A stretch of DNA of 64,000 nucleotides from Saliniramus sp050485405 (GCA_050485405.1 JBJHBI010000015.1:1-64000), one strand, 5' to 3'; positions 52,195-61,242 are shown, counted from the stretch's first letter. Program-made: numbers and translations. The notes: a model not told the origin generated them from the letters alone.

Positions 52195-53427
52195 ATGAAA
52201 CAGACGTGGCGGTGGTTCGGCCCCGGAGACCTCGTATCGATCGACGACGTCAGGCAGGCCGGCGCCGAGGGTGTCGTGACCGCGCTTCACCACGTCGCGA
52301 CCGGACGGGTCTGGACGGTGGAGGAAATCGCCCGGCGTCAGGATCAGGTCGCACGGATGAAGGACGGCACGCCTTCGGGACTTGCCTGGGACGTGGTCGA
52401 AAGCCTCCCCGTCTCCGAGGATATCAAGCGCCAGACCGGCGACTGGAAAGCCCACATCGCCGCCTACAAGGAAAGCCTCGCCAATCTGGCATCGGCCGGG
52501 ATCACGGTGGTCTGCTACAATTTCATGCCCGTGCTCGACTGGACACGCACCGATCTCGCCTGGAAGCTGCCGACCGGCGCGACCTGCATGCGGTTCGATC
52601 TCGTCGATTTCGCAGCTTTCGACCTCTGCATTCTCGAACGAACCGGTGCTGCCGAGGACTATGACGAGGCATTGTGCGAGGCCGCAGACGAGCGGTTTCG
52701 GGCGATGTCCGAATCGGAACACGCAGCGCTCGCGGGCAATATCGCCTTCGGGCTGCCCGGCGCGGCGGAGCGGCTCACGCTCGACGACGTGCGCACCCAT
52801 ATCGCCGAATACGCGGCCATGAGCGAAGAGGTGCTGCGCAGCCATCTCGTCGATTTCCTGGCCGAGGTCGTGCCCATCGCGGAGAGGCTCGGAATCCGGC
52901 TCTGCTGCCATCCCGATGACCCGCCCTTTCCCCTGCTCGGATTGCCCCGGATCATGTCGACCGAGGCGGATTACAAAGCCGTCATGGATGCCGTGAACAG
53001 CCCCGCCAACGGCATCACGCTCTGTTCGGGATCGCTCGGCGCGCGCCCGGACAACGACCTTCCGGGCATGATGGAGCGTCTCGGGGACCGGGTGCATTTC
53101 CTGCATCTGCGCAATGTTCGCCGCGAGACCGCGCAGATCCGCGGGTCTTTCTACGAGGCTGAGCATCTGGGCGGCGACACGGACATGGTCGCGCTCGTCG
53201 AGGTGATCCTGCACGAAGAGGCGCGTCGCAAGACCGAGGGACGCGAAGACTGGTCGATCCCGTTCAGACCCGATCACGGGCAGGACATCCTCGACGATCT
53301 CTCGCGCACTGCCCAACCCGGCTATCCCTCCATTGGGCGCCTGAAGGGCCTGGCTGAGCTGCGCGGGGTCATCGCTGCGCTCTCGCCGAGGGTCTCACAA
53401 AGGAACGAGCCACCGGGCAAGACATGA
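52195..53427 (+). CDS. uxuA: Mannonate dehydratase
   Basis: 410-residue enzyme that converts D-mannonate to 2-keto-3-deoxygluconate in hexuronate degradation. The signatures are WRWFGPGD near the start, HHVATGRVWTVEEI, CYNFMPVLDWTRTDL, the metal-site region CCHPDDPP, CSGSLGARPDNDL and FLHLRNVRRE, and the end PFRPDHGQDILDDL. GAGGAGGTG precedes the ATG. A decayed uxuB, its normal operon partner, follows directly. Confidence 0.96.
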   Translation: MKQTWRWFGPGDLVSIDDVRQAGAEGVVTALHHVATGRVWTVEEIARRQDQVARMKDGTPSGLAWDVVESLPVSEDIKRQTGDWKAHIAAYKESLANLASAGITVVCYNFMPVLDWTRTDLAWKLPTGATCMRFDLVDFAAFDLCILERTGAAEDYDEALCEAADERFRAMSESEHAALAGNIAFGLPGAAERLTLDDVRTHIAEYAAMSEEVLRSHLVDFLAEVVPIAERLGIRLCCHPDDPPFPLLGLPRIMSTEADYKAVMDAVNSPANGITLCSGSLGARPDNDLPGMMERLGDRVHFLHLRNVRRETAQIRGSFYEAEHLGGDTDMVALVEVILHEEARRKTEGREDWSIPFRPDHGQDILDDLSRTAQPGYPSIGRLKGLAELRGVIAALSPRVSQRNEPPGKT

Positions 53428-53428
53428 C

Positions 53429-53650
53429 CAAGCGCTCGCGAGGCGAGACGCGCTGGCGGCATCGGGCAGAGACCGGCACATCATCGGCGTGAGCCTGCGC
53501 AACGGCGCAGCGATCGCGATACTTCCCGTGACCGAACCAGGCTATGGGGTCGACAGGTCCACTGGAGGCATCGATCTCGCACACCGGGTCATCGCCGCCG
53601 ATCTCGCCCGACCCGATCATGCTGTCGGCGTCGCCGGGCTATTGGTATGG
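53429..53650 (+). pseudogene. Remnant of uxuB (fructuronate reductase / mannitol dehydrogenase)
   Basis: Immediately after uxuA, one frame reads HIIGVSLRNG and then LPVTEPGYGVDRSTGGIDLA, matching the IVGVSLRS and LTVTEKGYCHDPATGxLDL parts of the mannitol dehydrogenase family, with the intervening 60 or so residues deleted. The Rossmann N terminus and the whole C-terminal domain are missing. It runs into IS3-type sequence at about 53648. Interpretation: uxuB was broken by a transposon and deletions. Confidence 0.6.
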
Positions 53651-54112
53651 CGCGCCGACATAATCTTCCTGCCGATGTGGCGTGGCTTTCTACATCTGTT
53701 GGCGATTATGGACAGGTTCACCCGCAAGGTGCCGCCCCGGCGCATCTCGAACACGCAGGAAACGAACTCTTGTGTCCATACTCTGAACAAGGCGATCCAA
53801 TGCTCAGGGCTCGCAGTTCACGCCCTTCGCATGGGCCGACCGGCCGAAGCGGGTTGGGGGGCCCCGGAAATCCATAGATGGAAATGGCCGCCGCCTCGAC
53901 AACATCTTCATTGAGCGTCTCCGGCGATTGCCGAAATATGAATGCGTCTACCAGCGCGCCCGGGAGATTGGGTCTCAGGCCACGACAGGGATAGGTCGTG
54001 GATGCCCTTCTAGAACCACCAGCGGCCACACGCGCCCATGGCGGACGGCCACCCGGCGTGGTCTGCTTCACAAACATCGAAACCGATCAGCAGGTGCGGG
54101 CAGTAGCTTAAG
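53645..54112 (+). mobile_element. Degenerate IS3-family transposase (orfB) remnant
   Basis: Successive frames give WRADIIFLPMWRGFLHLLAI and MDRFTRKV (frame of 53489), KYECVYQRAREIGS (frame of 53928) and GRPPGVVCFTNIETDQQVRA (ending at the TAA near 54110), which are consecutive pieces of the IS3 orfB integrase core and its C-terminal end. At least two frameshifts and an internal TAG make it nonfunctional. No intact orfA or clear terminal inverted repeats were found. Confidence 0.7.
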
Positions 54113-54480
54113 TCACCCCGAAATCTGTGAAAGAATCGGGGAGTAGCTCAGGTCGTCACCACGATCAATGAGGAAGTAAATTTCGCATTTTCATTTCCTC
54201 TGTAGCCGGTATCAGGGAGGATGCGGGTCATCGAGGCGGCGTCTGCACGGTTTCGGCAGTTCTCAGGGACCAGGAAATGGTCGTAAACGAAAAACCCTTT
54301 TGCAGCTTGTCAAAAAGGCATCCCTCACTTTTTGAGGTACCGGTACCTCAAGTGATCAACGAGTACCGTGATTCGCTGCGAGACAGGGGGCAACAAGGTA
54401 CGACAGGATCAAACAGGAGAATCCCTCCCCGCTGGGGAGGGAGGCCTGTTTCGACAATAATATAATCGGGGAGGACAGAG
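54113..54480 (+). promoter_or_regulatory. Control region upstream of the SDR, with palindrome
   Basis: No gene is supported here. It contains a perfect 20-bp palindrome (54332-54351, centred on GGTACC-GGTACC) and, closer to the gene, the repeat TCCCTCCCC-GCT-GGGGAGGGA (54422-54442). The palindrome is a strong operator candidate. Confidence 0.5.
54422..54442. repeat. Dispersed palindromic element, copy 2
   Basis: TCCCTCCCC / GGGGAGGGA arms, identical to those at 35075-35094, with a GCT spacer. It lies upstream of the SDR gene, between the 20-bp palindrome and the ribosome site. Confidence 0.5.
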
Positions 54481-55224
54481 ATGAACCAGATCGACGTGAA
54501 AGGCCGCAAGGCCGTAGTGACCGGCGGGGCGCAGGGGATCGGGCGCGCGGTGGTGGAGCGGCTGGTCGCAGGCGGTGCGCAGGTCGAGATCTGGGATCGC
54601 GACGGCGCGCTCGCACAGGAAACCGCGCAGGCGATCGGCGCAGGTGTCGGCGCGCGGGCGGTCGACGTGACCGACAACGCCTCGGTCGGGGCTGCGGCGC
54701 AGGCGGTGCAGGCAGACGGGCCGGTCGCGATCCTCGTCACTTCGGCGGGCATTGCCGGAGCCAATGCGCCGAGCTGGGAATATCCGCTCGACGAATGGGA
54801 CCGGGTGATGCGCATCAATGTCGACGGGACCTGGCTGTGCTGCCGCGCGCTGATCCCGGGCATGATCGAGGCCGGATACGGACGCATCGTGACCATCGCC
54901 TCCGTCGCGGGCAAGGAGGGCAATCCCAATGCCTCGGCCTATTCGGCGTCGAAGGCCGCAGTGATCGCGCTCACCAAATCCATGGGCAAGGAACTCGCGG
55001 GCTACGACATCGCCGTGAACACGGTCACGCCGGCTGCCGCGCGCACGCGCATCTTCGAGCAGATGAGCGAGGAGCACATCAATTTCATGCTCTCGAAGAT
55101 CCCGCGCGGGCGCTTCGTGCAAACCGAGGAAGTCGCGGCGATGGTGGCCTGGCTCGCATCGCAGGACAATTCCTTCACCACCGGCGCCGTGTTCGATCTG
55201 TCGGGCGGTCGCGCCACCTATTGA
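54481..55224 (+). CDS. SDR family oxidoreductase (FabG-like, sugar-acid type)
   Basis: 247-residue classical short-chain dehydrogenase. TGGAQGIG at about 14-21 binds the cofactor, SAGIAG stands for NNAG, catalytic Ser/Tyr/Lys are in TIASVAGK and SAYSASKAAV, and the C terminus ends in GAVFDLSGGRATY. Relatives act on sugar acids or alcohols. It is the next gene after the uxuA locus and the remains of uxuB, so it may have taken over the fructuronate reductase step, or another dehydrogenase step; that is inference. GGGGAGGA precedes the ATG. Confidence 0.88.
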   Translation: MNQIDVKGRKAVVTGGAQGIGRAVVERLVAGGAQVEIWDRDGALAQETAQAIGAGVGARAVDVTDNASVGAAAQAVQADGPVAILVTSAGIAGANAPSWEYPLDEWDRVMRINVDGTWLCCRALIPGMIEAGYGRIVTIASVAGKEGNPNASAYSASKAAVIALTKSMGKELAGYDIAVNTVTPAAARTRIFEQMSEEHINFMLSKIPRGRFVQTEEVAAMVAWLASQDNSFTTGAVFDLSGGRATY

Positions 55225-55323
55225 GCGCGCAACATGCGAAAACGGGTGTCCCGCTGCGCCGATCGGCGCTAGAGGAGACCCGTCACGCGCCCACTCTGCC
55301 GATCCGCACCGAAAGCCCTCAGC

Positions 55324-56475
55324 ATGAACCTCGCCCGCAGCCCGCTCTGGCTTCCCGGTTTGCTGGCCGTGCTGGTTGGGGTGGGGCTCGGACGTTTCGC
55401 CTACACGCCGCTCCTGCCGGCGCTCGTCGCGCAGGACTGGCTGACCGAATCGCAGGCCGCCTATGCGGGGGCGGCCAATCTCGCGGGCTATCTCGCCGGC
55501 GCGCTCGCCGGTCAGGCGCTGGCCGCGCGCCCGGAGCGCATCGCAATCCTCAACACCGCCCTGCTCGCGGCGGCGATCAGTCTGGTCGCCTGCGCATGGC
55601 CGCTCGGTTTCTACTGGATTGCGCCGTGGCGCTTCGTGGCCGGCATGGCGGGGGCCGTCATCATGGTGCTGGGGCCGGCCATGATCCTCGCCGCGACACC
55701 GGTCGAAGCCCGCGCCCGCGTCTCGGGCATGATCTTCGTCGGCGTCGGCCTCGGCATTATCGTCTCGGGAACGGTCCTGCCCGGCATCGCCGCGTCGGGG
55801 CTCGTCGTGGCCTGGCTGACGCTCGGCCTCGCGGCATTCGCGCTGACCGCAATGACTTGGCGGCTATGGCCGCAGACGGCGCTGCATGCCACTCCGTCCA
55901 CCGCCCCCCTGCCCGGCCGGATCACGGTCCTCCTGATCATCGTCGCCTATGCTTCGGACGGGATCGGCTTCGTGCCGCATACGCTGTTTCTGTCGGATTT
56001 CGTGGCGCGCGGGCTCGGACAGGGAGAGTTCGCCGGGGGATTCTACTGGGCGATATTCGGCGCCGGCGCCGTCGTCGGGGCGCCGATCTGCGGGCTGATC
56101 GCCGGGCGCTTCGGCCTGATGCCGAGTTTCATCGGCGCATTGCTCGTCAAGTCGCTCGCGGTGGCGCTGCCGCTCATCGCGACCCAGGCACCGGTGCTCG
56201 CCCTCTCGGCCTTTCTCGTGGGCGCGCTGACGCCGGGCATGGTCGCCCTCGCGGCGGGGCTCACGGCGATGCTCGCCCATGGGCCCGCACAGGCGCGGCT
56301 GTTCGGCGCGATGACCATCGCCTTTGCCCTCGCCCAGGCGGGCGGCGGCTACATCATGAGCTGGCTGTTCGGCTGGACGCAGAGCCACATGCCGCTCTTC
56401 GCGCTCGGTGCGGCGATGCTCGCAGCCGGCGCCGTCGCCGCGAGCCTCGCGGCCATGCGGCTGCGCCGCCGCTGA
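55324..56475 (+). CDS. MFS transporter, YbfB/YjiJ family
   Basis: 383-residue permease with twelve hydrophobic helices. The N terminus GLGRFAYTPLLPALVA is typical of the YbfB/YjiJ family; AANLAGYLAGALAG and the FGAGAVVGAPICGLIAGRFG segment mark the two halves. The substrate is unknown; family members are linked to export or uptake of small organic compounds. It lies about 100 bases after the SDR on the same strand and converges with fur. Confidence 0.88.
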   Translation: MNLARSPLWLPGLLAVLVGVGLGRFAYTPLLPALVAQDWLTESQAAYAGAANLAGYLAGALAGQALAARPERIAILNTALLAAAISLVACAWPLGFYWIAPWRFVAGMAGAVIMVLGPAMILAATPVEARARVSGMIFVGVGLGIIVSGTVLPGIAASGLVVAWLTLGLAAFALTAMTWRLWPQTALHATPSTAPLPGRITVLLIIVAYASDGIGFVPHTLFLSDFVARGLGQGEFAGGFYWAIFGAGAVVGAPICGLIAGRFGLMPSFIGALLVKSLAVALPLIATQAPVLALSAFLVGALTPGMVALAAGLTAMLAHGPAQARLFGAMTIAFALAQAGGGYIMSWLFGWTQSHMPLFALGAAMLAAGAVAASLAAMRLRRR

Positions 56476-56482
56476 AGCGCGT

Positions 56483-57028
56483 TCACTCTTTCCGATCGGC
56501 TTTGCGAGGCTGGCGATTCCCCTTCTGCGCCCCCTTGGGCGGTCCGGTCTTGCGCGCGCCGGTCTTGCGCGGTCCGGCCTTGCGGCAATAGAGCTCCATG
56601 CGGTGATGCACGAGCTCGAAACCGTGTTCCGCCGCGATCTCCGCCTGAAGGCGCTCGATGCGCTCGGAATAGAACTCGATCACGTCGCCGGTCTCCAGAT
56701 CGATGATGTGATCGTGATGCGGCGCATCCGCCGTCTCGAAGCGCGAGGGCGCGCCCTCGAAGGCATGGCGCTGGACGACGCTCTGGCCTTCGAGCAGGCT
56801 CAGCGTGCGATAAACCGTCGAGAGCGAGACCGAGGCGTCTATCTCGCGGGCGCGGCGGTGGAGCTCGGTCGCGTCGGGATGATCCTCGGCGGCGGCGAGC
56901 ACGCTGAGGAGCGCCGCACGCTGGCGGGTGATGCGCACGCCCTTGCCGCGCAGGGCGCGCTCGAGCTCGACGACCTTCTCCGCCTGATCACCGCCCCCGC
57001 CCGTATGCTCCGCCGCCTGTTCAGCCAA
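56483..57028 (-). CDS. fur: Fur family metal regulator with a basic C-terminal tail
   Basis: 181-residue regulator. DNA-binding helix part is ITRQRAALLSVLAAAEDHPDA and SLSTVYRTLSLLEG; the metal and dimer part has HHDHIIDLETGDVIEFYSE and ELVHHRMELYC. That makes it Fur or the alphaproteobacterial Mur variant, controlling iron or manganese uptake. After Cys there is an extra Lys/Arg/Pro/Gly-rich tail of about 30 residues, built from short repeats, which usual Fur proteins lack. The start is TTG at 57028 after GGGGGAG; no ATG occurs before the domain. Confidence 0.88.
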   Translation of the reverse strand: MAEQAAEHTGGGGDQAEKVVELERALRGKGVRITRQRAALLSVLAAAEDHPDATELHRRAREIDASVSLSTVYRTLSLLEGQSVVQRHAFEGAPSRFETADAPHHDHIIDLETGDVIEFYSERIERLQAEIAAEHGFELVHHRMELYCRKAGPRKTGARKTGPPKGAQKGNRQPRKADRKE

Positions 57029-57107
57029 AGCCTACTCCCCCGTCCTTGCCGATTGCCGGCCAGCCTAGCCATTTGCGGCGCACGTTCAAGAAGCGAGTGC
57101 CCGGCGA

Positions 57108-58226
57108 TTACGGCGCAAGCGCCAGCAAGATCGTTCCTGCAGCGAAACTGAGCGCAAAGACCGGCACCGACCAATAATGGAACTCCCGCCACAGGCCGGG
57201 CTGGCGGGCGAGCCGCAGCGCGATCAGATTGGCGAGCGAGCCGATGGCGAGGCCGAACCCGCCGACATTCACGCCCCAGGCGAGCGCCTGCCAATCCTGT
57301 GTGAAGGGCGCGAGGAAGATCGCCGCCGGCACGTTCGACATGACCTGCGAGATCAGCGCCCCGAGCGCGAAGGCCCCGCCCGGCATGTCCATCGCCACCG
57401 GCACCGCATCGGCGATGGCGGGCAGACGGCCAAGAAGCCCGAGATTGACGAACATCAGGACGAAGACGAGCAGAAGCGGCCAATCGACGAGACGCAGGAC
57501 GCTACGATGAAAGATCGCGCACAAGCCGGTCACGATCGCGGCAGCGGGCACCGCGAGCCCGGCATTCACGAGGAGCAGAAACAGCGGGTAAGCGCATATA
57601 GCCGTGATCATGAGGCCGCGCTGAAGCGGCAGCGCGGCGGGAGGCTCCCCGAGCTTCAGGCTGCGCCGGGCGAAGGCGAAAGGAATGAGCACGAGCAGGA
57701 TCGCGAGCATGGCGGCACAGACCGGCAGCATCACCATCACGAATGCGCCGAAACCGGTTTCCGAGAGCTGCCACAGATAAAGGTTCTGCGGATTGCCCAC
57801 CGGCGAGACGGCCGACCCCGCATTCACCGCGAGCGCCTGGAAGATCACGAGCCTCCCGACCGGCAGCGGGGCGAGCCGCGCGAGGGCGAGCGTGAGCGGC
57901 ACGGTCACGAAGAGCGCGACATCGTTCGTCACGATCGCCGAGAGGATGGCGGCGAAAACCACCATCGCCATCGCGAGAACGCGCTCGCCCCGCAGCCGCA
58001 CGACGACGTAGCGCCCGGCCCTGTCGATGAGGCCGCTCGCTTCCAGCGCACGGCTGAGCACCATCAACCCGGCGAGGGCGCCGATCGTCTTCCAGTCGAC
58101 GAGTTCCGCGAGCGCCGCCGGCGAGCTCGGAACGAGCACGAGCATGAGCGGGAAGAGAAGCATGAGCAGGACGAGCAGCCATTCGGTCCGCAACCAACGA
58201 CCGAGAAGCCGCGCCTGCGCGTTCAC
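57108..58226 (-). CDS. ArsB/NhaD-type ion transporter family permease
   Basis: 372 residues with about eleven hydrophobic helices. VTNDVALFVTVPLTLAL and NAGSAVSPVGNPQNLYLW are the family motifs in the first half; the second half has ALISQVMSNVPAAIFLAPF and GGFGLAIGSLANLIALR. Members exchange arsenite, sodium or citrate-like anions. The GTG start at 58226 overlaps the DUF1489 stop as GTGA, so both are cotranscribed. The substrate cannot be told from sequence. Confidence 0.88.
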   Translation of the reverse strand: MNAQARLLGRWLRTEWLLVLLMLLFPLMLVLVPSSPAALAELVDWKTIGALAGLMVLSRALEASGLIDRAGRYVVVRLRGERVLAMAMVVFAAILSAIVTNDVALFVTVPLTLALARLAPLPVGRLVIFQALAVNAGSAVSPVGNPQNLYLWQLSETGFGAFVMVMLPVCAAMLAILLVLIPFAFARRSLKLGEPPAALPLQRGLMITAICAYPLFLLLVNAGLAVPAAAIVTGLCAIFHRSVLRLVDWPLLLVFVLMFVNLGLLGRLPAIADAVPVAMDMPGGAFALGALISQVMSNVPAAIFLAPFTQDWQALAWGVNVGGFGLAIGSLANLIALRLARQPGLWREFHYWSVPVFALSFAAGTILLALAP

Positions 58227-58690
58227 AACAGCCCGAGCTCGGCGAGTTCGCGGCGCATGTCCTCAGGCATGGCGGCCAGCCCCTGCGCCGCCTCGCGGGT
58301 GAGATCGGCGGGCGCGTCCTTCGCGGCGAGATAGCGCCAGCCCTGGAAGGGCCGACAGGGCCGTGGCTCGACCGGGATCACCTTCGGTTCGAGCACGAGG
58401 TGGCAGCGCCCGATCCCGGCCGCATCCTTGAACGGGCGGATCGCCTGGAGCGTCTGGCGCGCGCTGATCTGGCCCTTGATCACCCAGTAGAGCGAGCCGC
58501 CACCGATGATCTCGTCGGCGCGCTTGGGCACCATGCGGGTGGTATGCGCCTGCTCGAAGGGGCGGCCGAGGCGCTTTGCGAGAATACGGTTCTCCTCGAT
58601 CCACGCCTCGAGATCGCGGATCGACTCGGCGCCGACACAGAGCTTGAGCAGGTTGAGAGCCACGAAACGCATTTCCTCCCGGTCGGACAT
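58223..58690 (-). CDS. DUF1489 family protein
   Basis: 155-residue soluble protein of unknown function, conserved in alphaproteobacteria. Typical are ALNLLKLCVGAESI near the start, TRMVPKRADEIIGGGSLYWV and LVLEPKVIPVEPRPCRPFQG, with RYL in the following segment. An ATG at 58672 is preceded by GGGAGGAA and is an alternative start. Located upstream of the permease gene with a 4-base overlap. Confidence 0.88.
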   Translation of the reverse strand: MSDREEMRFVALNLLKLCVGAESIRDLEAWIEENRILAKRLGRPFEQAHTTRMVPKRADEIIGGGSLYWVIKGQISARQTLQAIRPFKDAAGIGRCHLVLEPKVIPVEPRPCRPFQGWRYLAAKDAPADLTREAAQGLAAMPEDMRRELAELGLL

Positions 58691-59097
58691 CCTAGCTTAG
58701 TTCCTAGCGCGAATTGCGCGCCTGGCGAGAGTGGAGACGGGCGATCGCCACCACTTTCCACAAGCGCGCGACACCAGTCCGGGGCAAGCTCCGCTACAGT
58801 CCGGAGCAAGCTGTGTATGCAATTCGTTTCAGTGCCGCTTAACGAATGCATGCGATGAAGGAGCTCGGGATCTGTACCAAGTCGAGAAAGTCGACTATAA
58901 GACCTAGATGTACCGAAACAGGACATTCACGGTTCATTAGGGGACGGTTTTCGAGCAATTTTGATACATATTGTGTCTTCAGTAGAAAACCTGTCTGAAC
59001 CGTAGAGAAAATTACTAACGGAAATTAAGATCTTTCCGTTTGCCTTCCTCCCCCCGATGACTACCAATACAACCACCAACAAAGAAGGGGGTAGTCG
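58691..59097 (+). promoter_or_regulatory. Upstream region of ftcR
   Basis: About 400 bases without a supported gene, AT-rich in the second half (58940-59060), which fits a promoter. It has two imperfect direct repeats, CAGTCCGGGGCAAGCT (58775-58790) and CAGTCCGGAGCAAGCT (58797-58812), 22 bases apart, roughly two helical turns; a possible regulator binding site. Confidence 0.4.
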
Positions 59098-59763
59098 ATG
59101 TACGTTATTGTCGATGAAAGGGACCTCGTGACGACCGGATACCGAACCGGCTTCGATCGCGAGGGTGTCGCCGCGATGGGTTTCAAGCCCGGCGATTTTT
59201 GCGACTGGATCAGCGCAGCCGATGATCCGGACGTCTCCGCGATCGAAGCCATCCTGCTGGGTGACTGCGACGAACGCGAACGTTATCCGCGCCTCGCCAA
59301 GAGCCGCTGCCAGGCGCCGGTGATCGCCATGAACGACACCAATTCGCTGGAGCAGACACTCGGCCTCTTCGCCGCCGGCGTCGACGACGTGGTGCGCAAG
59401 CCGATCCACGTGAAGGAGATCATGGCCCGTGTCGGCGCGTTCAACCGCCGGGCACTCGAGCGCACGGATATGTGCGAAATCGACGACATGCGGATCTATT
59501 TCGACGGGCGCGACCCCGAGATCCGTGGCGAAACAATGATGCTGCCGCGTCGCGAGCGCCGCATCCTCGAATACATGGTGCGCAACCGCGGAAAACGCGT
59601 TCAGCGCGCGCAGATCTTCAACGCGATCTACGGCGTCTTCAACGAGAACGTCGACGAATGCGTGGTCGAGAGCCACATCAGCAAGTTGCGCAAGAAATTG
59701 CGGACCGAGCTGGGGTACGACCCCATCGATTCCAAGCGCTATCTCGGCTACATGTTCCGCTGA
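59098..59763 (+). CDS. ftcR: FtcR/Rem-type flagellar response regulator
   Basis: 221-residue OmpR-family regulator matching FtcR of Brucella and Rem of Sinorhizobium. It starts MYVIVDERDLV, has VDDVVRKPIHVKEIMARVGA, and in the C-terminal winged helix LPRRERRILEYMVRNRGKRV, IFNAIYGVF and VESHISKLRKKLRTELGYDP, then IDSKRYLGYMFR. The receiver is degenerate: the usual phospho-acceptor region reads AIEAILLGDCDE. These proteins activate flagellar genes. No flagellar gene lies in the window, so it is separated from its usual neighbourhood. AAGGGGG precedes the ATG. Confidence 0.9.
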   Translation: MYVIVDERDLVTTGYRTGFDREGVAAMGFKPGDFCDWISAADDPDVSAIEAILLGDCDERERYPRLAKSRCQAPVIAMNDTNSLEQTLGLFAAGVDDVVRKPIHVKEIMARVGAFNRRALERTDMCEIDDMRIYFDGRDPEIRGETMMLPRRERRILEYMVRNRGKRVQRAQIFNAIYGVFNENVDECVVESHISKLRKKLRTELGYDPIDSKRYLGYMFR

Positions 59764-60040
59764 GCTGGACGAAGCCATCCGCAATTTTCGCGGATCGGTT
59801 ACTGCCTTTGATCTTCTGATTGTGTATCGCTGTTGGTTTCGCACATCCTGTGCTTTCTTTTCCGGCCATGGGCGCTGGAATCTACCAGACCGAAGAGGCA
59901 GCCGTTTTCGAGCGGCGCGCAATTGCGGGCAATTCGTGCAAAAGGCACGATGTGCACTGCGACAAAAGTGGGCTGGACTTTACGTCACGGCTCGCCAACG
60001 ATCGTGCGACAAATTTCTGCACGCATGATCGGATTCCACG

Positions 60041-61231
60041 ATGACACTCGCCAATGGCCGTGAACTTCTTTCGATTCCCGGACCCACCACGGTCCCCGAC
60101 CGTGTCCTCTCCGCGATGCATCGCCCGGCCATCGACATCTATGCCGGCGATCTTCTCGACACCACGAGCGACTGCCTGAGCGGGCTTTCGCGGATCTTCG
60201 GCATCAGCGAGGGCCAGAGCTACATCTATGCCGCGAACGGCCACGGCGCATGGGAAGCGGCGCTGACGAACGTGCTTTCGCGCGGCGACAAGGTCCTCGT
60301 CCTGCAAAGCGGGCGATTCGCCGTCGGCTGGGGCGAGATGGGCGGGCTGCTCGGGCTCGATGTGGAAATCCTGCCGCAATCCTGGCGCCTGCCGGTGGAT
60401 CCGCAAGCCGTCGAGGCGCGTCTGCGCGCCGACAAGGCGCACGAGATCAAGGCCGTACTCGTGGTGCAGATCGACACCGCAGCCGGCGTCGTCAACGACA
60501 TCCCCGCCATCCGCAAGGCCATCGACGCTGCCGGCCACCCGGCGCTCTATATGGTGGATACCATCGCATCGCTCGGCACCATGCCGTTCTCGATGGACGA
60601 ATGGGGCATCGATATCGCGCTTTCCGGCTCGCAGAAGGGCCTCATGACACCGCCGGGCCTGAGCTTCGTCGCGCGCAACGAACGGGCATTCGAAGCGCAT
60701 GCCCGCGCCGATCTGCGCACGCGCTACTGGGACTGGACCGAACGCCACGGCCCGCAGCATTATCAGAAATATTGCGGCACGCCGCCCGAGCATCTGCTCT
60801 TCGGCCTGCGCGAGGCGCTCTCCATGCTGTTCGAGGAAGGGCTCGACGCGGTATTTCGCCGCCATCGTCTCCTCGCCGAGGCGACGCGCGCAGCGGTCGG
60901 CGTCTGGTCACGCGGCGGGGCCCTCGATTTCAACATCGAGGCGCCGGAGGCGCGCGCCGATTCGGTCACCTGCGTGCTGATGGGCGACGGCTATACGCCC
61001 GAGCCGATCCTCGAATATTGCAAGACCCATTGCGGCGTCGTCGTCGGTGTCGGGATCGGCGAGCTCTCGGGCAAGGCTCTGCGGCTCGCCCATATGGGCC
61101 ACACCAACGCACCGATGGTGCTGGGCACGCTTGGCGCCGTCGAGATGGCGCTGCAAGCGCTCGACGTGCCGCATGAGCGCGGCGGCGTGCAGGCAGCGAT
61201 CGATCACCTCGCCGGTGCCGTCAAGGCCTGA
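60041..61231 (+). CDS. Class V aminotransferase (serine/alanine-glyoxylate type)
   Basis: 396-residue PLP enzyme of the alanine-glyoxylate / serine-glyoxylate aminotransferase family. The start IPGPTTVPDRVLSAMHRPAID is typical; the cofactor lysine is Lys199 in LSGSQKGLM, and QIDTAAGVVND and YMVDTIASLGTMP form the PLP pocket. It transfers an amino group from serine or alanine to glyoxylate or pyruvate, in one-carbon or photorespiratory-like metabolism. Pyridoxamine-pyruvate transaminases share these features, so the exact substrate is open. Confidence 0.9.
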   Translation: MTLANGRELLSIPGPTTVPDRVLSAMHRPAIDIYAGDLLDTTSDCLSGLSRIFGISEGQSYIYAANGHGAWEAALTNVLSRGDKVLVLQSGRFAVGWGEMGGLLGLDVEILPQSWRLPVDPQAVEARLRADKAHEIKAVLVVQIDTAAGVVNDIPAIRKAIDAAGHPALYMVDTIASLGTMPFSMDEWGIDIALSGSQKGLMTPPGLSFVARNERAFEAHARADLRTRYWDWTERHGPQHYQKYCGTPPEHLLFGLREALSMLFEEGLDAVFRRHRLLAEATRAAVGVWSRGGALDFNIEAPEARADSVTCVLMGDGYTPEPILEYCKTHCGVVVGVGIGELSGKALRLAHMGHTNAPMVLGTLGAVEMALQALDVPHERGGVQAAIDHLAGAVKA

Positions 61232-61242
61232 GCGGAAAGCGA

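Noticed and set aside
54795..56591. Plus-strand open frame of 598 codons
   Set aside because: Overlaps the SDR and MFS genes in a different frame; no membrane or domain pattern.
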